Shown piece after piece: positions 52,638-61,660 of a stretch of DNA of 64,000 bases. Numbering within the stretch: position 1 is the first letter of the stretch; each line of letters opens with the position of its first letter. The stretch comes from Citricoccus sp. SGAir0253. GTDB lineage: Bacteria > Actinomycetota > Actinomycetes > Actinomycetales > Micrococcaceae. Under the pieces are notes generated by a model. That model saw only the letters and a list, made by a program, of their open reading frames with translations, had not been told where the DNA came from and did no database searches. The translations under genes were made by a program, and so were the position numbers. Location: the NCBI RefSeq assembly GCF_005877055.1, contig NZ_CP039424.1:2046001-2110000 (forward strand), in the 5' to 3' direction.

Positions 52638-53573
52638 TCAGGCCGCGGGCGCGGCCTCGGTGAGCAGCAGCAGCGTGTTCCACGGGTCGCGGACCTCCAG
52701 GCCCCGGTCCGTGCGCCGGGCGCTGCGCCCGGCGGTCCGCAGCCGGTCCTCGGCGGCGGCGAGCCCCTCGCCCTGCGGCAGGGTCAGCTCGACGAGGCCG
52801 AGGCCGAGGGTGTTGCGGCGCGGCCCGGCCCCGGTGGAGTTCCACGTGTTCATCGCCATGTGGTGGTGGTAGCCGCCCGCGGAGACGAACAGCGCCATGG
52901 TGCCGTACGCGGTGGTCTTCTCGAAGCCGAGCTCGTCCACGTAGAACCGCTGGGCCAGGTCCACGTCCCCCACCTGCAGGTGGACGTGCCCCACGGACGC
53001 CGGGGCGGTGCGCAGGCGGGCCAGCGCGTCCTCCGTCAGGTGGGTGTTGAGGTAGCGGTCCCACGGCAGGTACACGGTGCCCATGTCCACCTGGCCGTCC
53101 GGCAGCCACGTCCACTGCTCGCGGGGGCGGTCCACGTAGAGCTCGATGCCGTTGTTGTCCGGGTCCTGGAAGTAGAACGCCTCGGAGACGTAGTGGTCGG
53201 AGCTGCCCACGAAGCGGGTGGGGTCGAGCTTGAGGGCCGAGTACACGGCGGCGGCGAGGTCGGCCGCCTGCTCGAAGAGGATGGCCACGTGGTACAGGCC
53301 GGCCTCCCCGGCCGGGGGCAGCTTCAGGCCGTTGGCCTCCTCGATCCCCACCAGGGGGACGCCGTTGCGGCCCAGGACCACGTTGGGGCCGTCCTCGGCG
53401 ACGGCGACGAGGCCGATGGCCTGCTCGTAGTAGGACCGCAGCCGTGGCACGTCGTCCGTGCGCAGGGTGACCACGCCCATGGACAGGCCGGCCGGGAGGA
53501 GGTCGTCCACGGGGCGGCCGCTGATGGACTGGTGGTTCAGGGAGGCGGTGGCGGCGTCGGCGGTGAAGGACAT
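52638..53573 (-). CDS. Two-domain VOC-family dioxygenase-like protein (CatE-like)
   Basis: A 311-residue protein with two vicinal-oxygen-chelate modules, resembling CatE-type extradiol catechol dioxygenases. Domain 1: [38 protein letters not shown], and [18 protein letters not shown]. Domain 2: [38 protein letters not shown], and GLVELTLP. The metal triad His-His-Glu (VGHVHL, YHHHM, and a Glu in the last strands) is present in domain 2. Strong Shine-Dalgarno AGGAG before ATG 53573. Not part of the conserved ffh-rpsP order; probably an insertion in the cluster. Substrate not known. Confidence 0.82.
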   Translation of the reverse strand: MSFTADAATASLNHQSISGRPVDDLLPAGLSMGVVTLRTDDVPRLRSYYEQAIGLVAVAEDGPNVVLGRNGVPLVGIEEANGLKLPPAGEAGLYHVAILFEQAADLAAAVYSALKLDPTRFVGSSDHYVSEAFYFQDPDNNGIELYVDRPREQWTWLPDGQVDMGTVYLPWDRYLNTHLTEDALARLRTAPASVGHVHLQVGDVDLAQRFYVDELGFEKTTAYGTMALFVSAGGYHHHMAMNTWNSTGAGPRRNTLGLGLVELTLPQGEGLAAAEDRLRTAGRSARRTDRGLEVRDPWNTLLLLTEAAPAA

Positions 53574-53698
53574 GGGTGGTCTCCTGGGTCGGGGGGCGGG
53601 GGCGGCGAACCTCCCGGTGGGCTCACCGGGACCTCGCCTCTCCCTCATCCCAACACAGTTTACCCTTCAACTATTCCGCGGGCCCCGGCCCGTGCCCC

Positions 53699-55279
53699 TC
53701 AGTTGTTGCCGAGGTACTTCTCGAAGCCCTTGGGCAGGTTCAGCGCCGAGGGGTCGAAGCCCTCCTCCGGCATGCCCTGGCCGAAGGCCGAGCCGGGCGC
53801 ACCCGCGCCGGAGCGCTTGCGCCGCTCCTCCAGCTCGCGCATCTCCTGCGCCGCCTTGGCCGGGTTGCCCGAGCGCGGCTTGGCCTTCTTGCCCTTGGCC
53901 TTGGCCTTCCGGGCGCCCGCGGCGCCGCCGCCCATGCCCGGCACCCCGGGCATGCCGCCGCCGGCGGCCATCCGCTTCATCATCTTCTGGGCCTGGCCGA
54001 AACGCTCCAGCAGCCCGTTGACCTCGGAGACCTGGACCCCGGAGCCGCGCGCGATGCGGGCCCGCCGCGAGCCGTTGATGATCTTGGGCGCCACGCGCTC
54101 GTGCGGGGTCATCGACCGGATGATCGCCTCGATGCGGTCGATCTGGCGCTCGTCGAACTGCTCGAGCTGCTGGCGCATGCCCTGGGCCCCGGGCATCATC
54201 ATCAGCAGCTTCTTCATCGAGCCCATCTTCTTGATCTGCTGCATCTGGTCGAGGAAGTCGTCGAGGGTGAAGTCCTCCTGGTCCACGAACTTCCGGGCCA
54301 TCTTCTCGGCCTCGGACTTGTCCCAGCTGCGCTCGGCCTGCTCGATCAGGCTCATCACGTCGCCCATGTCCAGGATGCGCGAGGCCATCCGGTCCGGGTG
54401 GAACACCTCGAAGTCGCCGAGGTTCTCGCCCGTGGAGGCGAACATGACCGGCTTGCCCGTCACCGAGCGCACGGACAGCGCGGCACCGCCGCGCGCGTCG
54501 CCGTCGAGCTTGGACAGGACCACGCCCGTGAAGCCGACGCCCTCGTTGAAGGCCTGCGCGGTGGCGACCGCGTCCTGGCCGATCATCGCGTCGAGGACGA
54601 AGAGGACCTCGTCCGGCTGGACGGCGGCGCGGATGTCCGCGGCCTGGCGCATCAGCTCCTCGTCCACGCCGAGCCGGCCGGCGGTGTCGATGATGACGAT
54701 GTCGTTGTGGCGGTTCCGCGCCTCGGCGAGGCCGTCCCGGGCGACCTGCACGGGATCGCCCGTGGCGTCCTCGAACTCGCTCGAGACGCCGGGGTGCGGC
54801 GCGAACACCGGCACCCCGGCCCGCTCGCCGTTGATCTGCAGCTGGCGCACCGCGTTGGGGCGCTGCAGGTCCGCGGCCACGAGCATCGGCGTGTGGCCCT
54901 GCTCCTTGAGGTGCTTCGAGAGCTTGCCGGCCAGCGTCGTCTTGCCCGCGCCCTGGAGGCCGACCAGCATGATGACGCTCGGCGGGTTCTTGGCCAGCTG
55001 CAGCCGGCGGGTCTCGCCGCCGAGGATGCCCACGAGCTCGTCGTTGACGATCTTGACGACCTGCTGGCCGGGGTTCAGCGCCTGGCTGACCTCCTCGCCG
55101 AGGGCCCGCTCCTTGATGTGGGCGATGAACTCCCGGACCACCGGGACGGCGACGTCGGCGTCCAGCAGGGCCCGGCGGATCTCGCGGGCGGTGGCGTCGA
55201 TGTCCGCCTCGGACAGTCGTCCCTTGCCCTTCAGGTTCTTGAAGGTGGCGGCCAGGCGGTCGGACAGGGAGTTGAACAC
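53699..55279 (-). CDS. ffh: Signal recognition particle GTPase Ffh
   Basis: Targets nascent membrane proteins to FtsY. 526 residues. N-domain (FNSLSDRLAATFKNLKGKGR), G-domain with G1 MLVGLQGAGKTTLAGKLSKH, VAADLQRPNAVRQL, G3 IIDTAGRLGVDEEL, G4 LSKLDGDARGGAAL. The Met-rich M domain (KKMGSMKKLLMMMPGAQGMR and FGQAQKMMKRMA) binds SRP RNA and signal sequences. The C-terminal tail has a Lys/Ala/Gly stretch. GTG start 55279 with AAGGA upstream. Its 4.5S RNA gene is not in the window. Between ffh and ftsY lie amt and a lyase gene. Confidence 0.98.
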   Translation of the reverse strand: MFNSLSDRLAATFKNLKGKGRLSEADIDATAREIRRALLDADVAVPVVREFIAHIKERALGEEVSQALNPGQQVVKIVNDELVGILGGETRRLQLAKNPPSVIMLVGLQGAGKTTLAGKLSKHLKEQGHTPMLVAADLQRPNAVRQLQINGERAGVPVFAPHPGVSSEFEDATGDPVQVARDGLAEARNRHNDIVIIDTAGRLGVDEELMRQAADIRAAVQPDEVLFVLDAMIGQDAVATAQAFNEGVGFTGVVLSKLDGDARGGAALSVRSVTGKPVMFASTGENLGDFEVFHPDRMASRILDMGDVMSLIEQAERSWDKSEAEKMARKFVDQEDFTLDDFLDQMQQIKKMGSMKKLLMMMPGAQGMRQQLEQFDERQIDRIEAIIRSMTPHERVAPKIINGSRRARIARGSGVQVSEVNGLLERFGQAQKMMKRMAAGGGMPGVPGMGGGAAGARKAKAKGKKAKPRSGNPAKAAQEMRELEERRKRSGAGAPGSAFGQGMPEEGFDPSALNLPKGFEKYLGNN

Positions 55280-55365
55280 TGCGGTGCTCTTTCCTTCGGT
55301 GGGCTGGGGCCCTGGGCGGGCCCGCGGGACAGGTCGGGCGGCGGTGGCGGCCCCACCGACGACGG

Positions 55366-55398
55366 CGGGGGCGGGCCGCAACGTGCGGCCCGCCCCCG
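55366..55398 (-). terminator. Terminator of amt
   Basis: CGGGGGCGGGCCGCA, loop ACG, complement: perfect 15-bp stem about 40 bases after the amt stop, upstream of ffh. Confidence 0.8.
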
Positions 55399-55438
55399 GC
55401 GGGTGCCTCAGTGCGGCCGTGACCGCACGCGGCGGTGA

Positions 55439-56806
<1,368 letters not shown>

Positions 56807-56920
56807 AGTTCTCTCCTCTCTCCGAGGACCCCGGGCACTCCGGGCCGGGGGTGGCCCGGGACGGCCTGCGGCGTCGCGACGGGTGGCGACGTGTCCCGGT
56901 TAAGAGGATGCTCCGGCCGT

Positions 56921-56958
56921 GTTTCACGACGCCTCGCGCCCCGTTTCGTCCGCGTGAC
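56921..56958 (-). promoter_or_regulatory. GlnR-type binding box upstream of amt
   Basis: On the minus strand: GTCAC, six bases, GAAAC, six bases, CGAGG, six bases, GAAAC. This equals the actinobacterial GlnR consensus gTnAc-n6-GaAAc repeated twice, with the third element degenerate. Another half (GAAAC-n6-TTAAC) lies at 56974-56989. Implies nitrogen-dependent control. Confidence 0.65.
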
Positions 56959-57006
56959 GGTCCGTCCGGTGGCGTTAACGGCGTGTTTCCGCGACCCGCG
57001 GGTACA

Positions 57007-58986
57007 TCAGCCTTCCCGGCTCATGTACCCGCCCCGGGTGATGCGCACGACCGTGGTCTTCGCCCCGACCTTGATGGTCAGCTTCGTGGAGCCGTTCGAG
57101 TACGTTCCCCGGGTCACCCTCACCTGGTGTGACTTCAGTGCGGGAGCGATGACCGAGATGGTCCCCACCTGGTTGCCATGACGACTGAAGGTGATCTGGT
57201 CGGTGGGCTGGCGGACCAGCTGCCGGGGGTAGTGGTGTCCCCGCGGGATCCCCGCCTCGGCACCCCGGTAGATCACCGTCTCACCCTTGCCGACGGTCGG
57301 TGCGCCCCAGAAGGGCACCTGCACGAAGGTCGTCTGGGAGGACGATCCGGGCCTGGATGAGCGGACCGTGGAACGGCTGACCCATGTGCTGGTCTGGTCG
57401 GCCGGGACGCTCCACAGGCTCTGGACCGTGTGGCGCCTGGACGAATCGTTGATCACCGTGCGATCGAGCACGATGGCGAGGTCGGGGTCTGGCATCACCA
57501 GCACGCCGCGGGTCCTCGTGCCCCTGGAGTTGAACTGCTGGGTCATCTCGACGAAGTCGGCACGTCCGTCCGCCGGGAGGCTGGAACGGGTCAGGCGTGC
57601 CCTCCCCCCGTCCGACATCTTGGCGGAGGGCACGAAGATGGTGTTGTGCGCCAGTTCTCCGACGGCCCATCCGCGCCACTTGGTCGAGACACCGCCCGGC
57701 TGCCCGCCGTCGACGAGGATGTCCCGGCCCCGGGCGGTGTAGAGGAATTGGAGCAGGTCTCCTCGATGGGCCTTCTTCTCCCGCCCGCTTCCGCCCCGCA
57801 ACATCCAGGAGGGGTGGTTGGCGAACCCGGTGGCGGGCGTTCCCCAGGAGGATCGGCCGAAGACGAATCCGGCGTCGAAGATGCGGACTCGATGGGTGGG
57901 CTTCGTCCCCCGCGCCCCGTTGGTGGCCGCGTAGAGGGCCTGTGCCGGAACGTTCGACGGGGCCTTGGTGACGCTCGAGTCACCGTACTGCCAGTAATAC
58001 CCCAGGGCATTGGTCATGTGGGCGAGGTTGTTGCCCATCACCGTCAGGGGCCGGATCACCGTCCTGGCGTCGTGCCCACAACGCTCCATCAACTCGCCGA
58101 TCTGGACCAAGAGGCGGTAGTTGAAGTGCATGTAGTGGGGCGCCGCCTCGTTGCTGAGGCCTTCGGGACTCACCTGCTGGGGCAGTGCCTTCTTCACGCG
58201 GGCGATCGCGTGGTCCTGGTAGTCCCTGCGGTCGAGCAGGCAGCCCAGTCCGAGGAGGGCCTTGTTCTCCATGGAACCGTGGTTGTGCGCTCCCGACCAC
58301 CGCGCGATGTTGTGCTCGGCGTGCCGGTGCAGTGAGGTCGTCAACCACGCGTAGGAAGACGGCAGCCGTCCGCCATTGCGCTCCATGACGACCTCTCGGA
58401 AGCACGTGAGCACGTTGAGCCGGTGGGTGTTCGCCTCCATGTCGTCAGAGTCGGCCAGCCACGAGGTGCCGTGGTCCCGGATCCAGTCCCGGATGATGGT
58501 CTCGGCCTTCGCGAGGGCCTTCGAGTCCCCCGCTCGCCCTGCCTCGATGCTCGGACCGATCCAGCGCAGGCTGGAGAACCACAGCTTCCAGCCGAGGTCG
58601 CGGTGGGGGTCGAGCGTCCAGTTGATGTTCCCGCTGCCGTTGCCGACCTTGGTCGACGGGAAGACATACCAGTTGTAGACATCGCTGCGGTTGGTGGCGA
58701 CCGTGTTGTAGCGCGGGAGCGTCCCGTAGCCCGCGCAGGGATAGACGCTGTTGGGGTTCGCCGGATCCGCGGCCACGTCGGGATCCACCGGCCCCGCCAA
58801 CTCCTCCGACGGGTCCGTCTCGCCCGCCTGGTCGCTGGCGTCCAGCGCAGTGCCCGTCTCGGCACGGGTGTCCATGGCGCCGCCGGGCGGGGAATCGGCC
58901 GAGGCTGGCGCCAGGGGGATGAGCGCAGCGGCCAACGCGAGCGCCAGGATCCGGCGGAGGGACGGTCGGGGGCGCGTTCCAGGCAT
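57007..58986 (-). CDS. Secreted heparinase II/III-like polysaccharide lyase
   Basis: A 659-residue precursor. Sec signal peptide (RRILALALAAALIPLAPASA). Then about 50 acidic linker residues, an alpha/alpha-toroid domain, and a heparinase II/III beta-sandwich. Toroid landmarks: WKLWFSSLRWIGPSIEAG, RWSGAHNHGSMENKALLGLG, NEAAPHYMHFNYRLLVQIGE. The beta domain includes GFVFGRSSWGTPATGFANHP, HRGDLLQFLYTARGRDILVD and LAHNTIFVPSAK. Tyr, His, Asn and Arg suitable for lyase chemistry are present, but the active site cannot be assigned by eye. Probably cleaves an acidic exopolysaccharide outside the cell. Codon choice looks less GC-rich than neighbours, a possible sign of acquisition. Inserted between ftsY and amt. 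GGAGG precedes the ATG. Confidence 0.82.
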   Translation of the reverse strand: MPGTRPRPSLRRILALALAAALIPLAPASADSPPGGAMDTRAETGTALDASDQAGETDPSEELAGPVDPDVAADPANPNSVYPCAGYGTLPRYNTVATNRSDVYNWYVFPSTKVGNGSGNINWTLDPHRDLGWKLWFSSLRWIGPSIEAGRAGDSKALAKAETIIRDWIRDHGTSWLADSDDMEANTHRLNVLTCFREVVMERNGGRLPSSYAWLTTSLHRHAEHNIARWSGAHNHGSMENKALLGLGCLLDRRDYQDHAIARVKKALPQQVSPEGLSNEAAPHYMHFNYRLLVQIGELMERCGHDARTVIRPLTVMGNNLAHMTNALGYYWQYGDSSVTKAPSNVPAQALYAATNGARGTKPTHRVRIFDAGFVFGRSSWGTPATGFANHPSWMLRGGSGREKKAHRGDLLQFLYTARGRDILVDGGQPGGVSTKWRGWAVGELAHNTIFVPSAKMSDGGRARLTRSSLPADGRADFVEMTQQFNSRGTRTRGVLVMPDPDLAIVLDRTVINDSSRRHTVQSLWSVPADQTSTWVSRSTVRSSRPGSSSQTTFVQVPFWGAPTVGKGETVIYRGAEAGIPRGHHYPRQLVRQPTDQITFSRHGNQVGTISVIAPALKSHQVRVTRGTYSNGSTKLTIKVGAKTTVVRITRGGYMSREG

Positions 58987-59022
58987 GAGGGCCTCCGGGC
59001 GGAAGGCGAACAGGGTGTGACG

Positions 59023-59028
59023 AGGCTA
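59023..59028 (-). promoter_or_regulatory. -10 element of the lyase gene
   Basis: TAGCCT on the minus strand, start near 59016. It is flanked by CAGGGTGT and ACACCCCCTG, an imperfect inverted repeat that could be an operator. Confidence 0.4.
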
Positions 59029-59098
59029 ACACCCCCTGTGGGACGGGGCACCAGCCCATGGCCGGTGCCCCGTCCCCTCCCTCCGGGAGGTCCCGGCC

Positions 59099-60328
59099 TC
59101 AGTCCTCCAGCAGCGCGTCCACGAAGCCCTCGGCGTGGAACGGGGCCAGGTCGTCCGGGCCCTCGCCCAGGCCGATGAGCTTGACCGGCACGCCCAGCTG
59201 GCGCTGGATGGCGACGACGATGCCGCCCTTGGCGGTGCCGTCCAGCTTGGTCAGGACGATGCCGGTGATGTCCACGACCTCGGCGAAGACCTTGGCCTGG
59301 CTCAGCCCGTTCTGCCCGGTGGTGGCGTCCAGCACGAGCAGGACCTCGTCCACGGCGGCCTGCTTCTCGATGACGCGCTTGATCTTGCCCAGCTCGTCCA
59401 TCAGGTTGGCCTTGTTCTGCAGCCGGCCCGCGGTGTCCACGATGACCACGTCGGCCTCCTGGTCGATGCCGGCGCGCACGGCGTCGAAGGCCACCGAGGC
59501 CGGGTCGGCGCCGTCCTCCTCGGAGCGGACGGTGTCCACGCCCACGCGGGCGCCCCACGTGGCCAGCTGCTCGGCGGCCGCGGCGCGGAAGGTGTCCGCG
59601 GCGCCGAGCACCACCTGGCGGTCCTCGGCCACGAGCACGCGGGCGATCTTGCCGACCGTGGTGGTCTTGCCCACGCCGTTGACGCCGACCACCATCATCA
59701 CCGCGGGCCGGCCCTCCTTGCGGCTGGCGCTGAGCCGGCGGTCCATGGCCGGGTCGACCATCCGGACCAGCTCCTCGCGCAGCATGGCGCGCACCCGCTC
59801 GGGGTCCCGCGAGCCCTCCACGGTGACCCGCTCGCGCAGCCGGTCCACGAGCTCCATGGTGGGCTCGGTGCCGAGGTCCGCCAGCAGCAGCGTCTCCTCG
59901 ACCTCGTCCCACACGTCGTCGGTGATGTCGTCCGTGGACAGCAGGGCCAGCAGGCCCTTGCCGAAGACGTTGTTGGACTTGGCCAGGCGGGCACGCAGGC
60001 GGGCGAGGCGGCCGGCCACCGGGGCCGGCGTCTCCAGTTCGCGGGCGGGCGCCTCCGGCTCGGCGAGCCCGGGCTCGGCGACGGCCGGACGGTCGGTGTC
60101 CAGCAGCTCGGAGTCCGCCGCGGCGACGTCCCCGACGACCGTCTGGTCGCCCGCAGGCTCGGCCTCCGGCCGCTCGAGGACGGCCGTCGACCCCGGGGCG
60201 GGATCGTTGGCGTCCCGGGTGGTGGGGTAGGTGCCCCGGGGCAGCTTGGGGCGCCGGTCCAGGAACCCCAGCAGGCTCAGGCCGACGACGAGGATGGCAG
60301 CGAGGGAAATCAGAATGATCGGGTCCAC
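59099..60328 (-). CDS. ftsY: Signal recognition particle receptor FtsY
   Basis: SRP receptor that docks Ffh-ribosome complexes at the membrane. 409 residues. A hydrophobic N-terminal helix (LISLAAILVVGLSLLGFL) anchors it. An acidic Ala/Glu/Pro linker follows, then the NG domains: LLALLSTDDITDDVWDEVEE, G1 MMVVGVNGVGKTTTVGKIAR, GAADTFRAAAAEQLATWGAR, IVDTAGRLQNKANLMDELGK, VLTKLDGTAKGGIVVAIQ. GTG start at 60328. CAGACT six bases upstream and no Shine-Dalgarno suggest a leaderless transcript. Divergent from an MFS gene that separates it from smc. Confidence 0.97.
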   Translation of the reverse strand: MDPIILISLAAILVVGLSLLGFLDRRPKLPRGTYPTTRDANDPAPGSTAVLERPEAEPAGDQTVVGDVAAADSELLDTDRPAVAEPGLAEPEAPARELETPAPVAGRLARLRARLAKSNNVFGKGLLALLSTDDITDDVWDEVEETLLLADLGTEPTMELVDRLRERVTVEGSRDPERVRAMLREELVRMVDPAMDRRLSASRKEGRPAVMMVVGVNGVGKTTTVGKIARVLVAEDRQVVLGAADTFRAAAAEQLATWGARVGVDTVRSEEDGADPASVAFDAVRAGIDQEADVVIVDTAGRLQNKANLMDELGKIKRVIEKQAAVDEVLLVLDATTGQNGLSQAKVFAEVVDITGIVLTKLDGTAKGGIVVAIQRQLGVPVKLIGLGEGPDDLAPFHAEGFVDALLED

Positions 60329-60334
60329 CGCTCC

Positions 60335-60340
60335 AGTCTG
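60335..60340 (-). promoter_or_regulatory. -10 element of ftsY, leaderless spacing
   Basis: CAGACT on the minus strand six bases before the GTG at 60328. Confidence 0.5.
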
Positions 60341-60370
60341 TCACAGCGGCGGCATGGGAGGATGGGCCGC

Positions 60371-61660
60371 ATGGCACGCACGACGGTCGACCGGCCCCCC
60401 ATCCCCCGGGAGATCAGGGTCCTCATCGCGGCCGCGTTCATCATCGCCATCGGCTTCGGGATCATCGCCCCCGTGCTGCCCCAGTACGCCCAGTCCTTCA
60501 ACGCCTCCGCCACCGCCGTCTCGGCCGTGGTGTCCGCGTTCGGGCTGACCCGGCTGCTCTTCGCCCCCCTCTCCGGCCGGGCCACGAGCCGCTTCGGCGA
60601 GACGCCGACGTACATGACCGGGGTGCTCATCGTGGCCGCCTCGATGTTCCTCGTGGCCTTCTCCCAGGACTACTGGCAACTGCTCGTGTTCCGCGGGCTC
60701 GGCGGCATCGGGTCCACCCTGTTCACGGTCTCGGCGATGGCCTTCCTGGCCCGGCGGTCCCCGCCGACCATCCGCGGCCGGGTCTCCGGGGCCTACGCCT
60801 CGGCCTTCCTCGTGGGCAACATCGCCGGCCCCGTCATCGGCTCCCTGCTGGCCGTGTTCGGCCACCGCGTGCCGTTCCTGATCTACGGGACCTCGCTCGT
60901 GCTCGCGGCGGGCCTGGTGTTCGTGCTGCTGCGCGACTCCCGCCTGGCGGACCGCGGCCGTCCCGACGCGCGCCCCGAGATGCGCCTGGCCGAGGCGTGG
61001 GACAACCACTCCTACCGGGCCGCGCTGACCTCGTTCTTCGCCAACGGCTGGGCCACGTTCGGCGTCCGCAACTCGCTGACCCCGCTGCTGGCCGCCACCG
61101 CCTTCACGGGCGCCGGGCTCTGGCTGGACGGCCCGCAGGTGGCCGGCGCCGCCCTGTCCCTGTTCGCCGCCGGCAACATCGCGGCGGTGACGTTCTCCTC
61201 CCGGCTCTCCGACGTGCACGGACGCAAGCCGCTGATCATCACGGGCCTGCTGGTCGCGGCGGCCGGCACGGCCGCGCTCGGCTGGGTGCAGGACGTCTGG
61301 GCGTTCCTGGCGCTGTGCGTGCTCGCCGGGGCGGGCACGGGACTGCTCAACGCCCCGCAGCAGGCCGCCGTCACGGACATCGTGGGCCAGGACCGCAAGG
61401 CCGGGCCGGTGATGTCCACCGCGCAGATGGCCGCCGACCTCGGGGCCATCTCCGGCCCGCTACTGGCCGGGCTCGTGGTGGACGCCGCCGGCTTCGGGTG
61501 GGCTTTCGCGCTGACGGGCGGGATCCTCGCCGTGGGCGCCGCCTCCTGGGCCTTCGCCCCCGAGACGAACCTGCCGGTGCGCCCGGGCGGGCCGCGCACG
61601 GGCGCACTGCCGACGGTCAGCCCCGCGCCGCCGCCGGAGCACCGTCCAGGCGCTGGCTGA
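60371..61660 (+). CDS. MFS transporter, 12-TM DHA1 type
   Basis: A 429-residue major facilitator with 12 predicted spans, arranged as DHA1-type exporters: VLIAAAFIIAIGFGIIAPVL with QYAQSF at the start, loop motif SGRATSRFGETPTYMTG, RGLGGIGSTLFTVSAMAFLA, and GAGTGLLNAPQQAAVTDIVG in the second half. Substrate unknown. ATG at 60371 with GGGAGG nine bases upstream; an ATG at 60362 would be too close. It is the only plus-strand gene between 42 and 64 kb. It interrupts the usual smc-ftsY order, and its 3' end overlaps the 3' end of smc by 44 bases. Confidence 0.87.
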   Translation: MARTTVDRPPIPREIRVLIAAAFIIAIGFGIIAPVLPQYAQSFNASATAVSAVVSAFGLTRLLFAPLSGRATSRFGETPTYMTGVLIVAASMFLVAFSQDYWQLLVFRGLGGIGSTLFTVSAMAFLARRSPPTIRGRVSGAYASAFLVGNIAGPVIGSLLAVFGHRVPFLIYGTSLVLAAGLVFVLLRDSRLADRGRPDARPEMRLAEAWDNHSYRAALTSFFANGWATFGVRNSLTPLLAATAFTGAGLWLDGPQVAGAALSLFAAGNIAAVTFSSRLSDVHGRKPLIITGLLVAAAGTAALGWVQDVWAFLALCVLAGAGTGLLNAPQQAAVTDIVGQDRKAGPVMSTAQMAADLGAISGPLLAGLVVDAAGFGWAFALTGGILAVGAASWAFAPETNLPVRPGGPRTGALPTVSPAPPPEHRPGAG

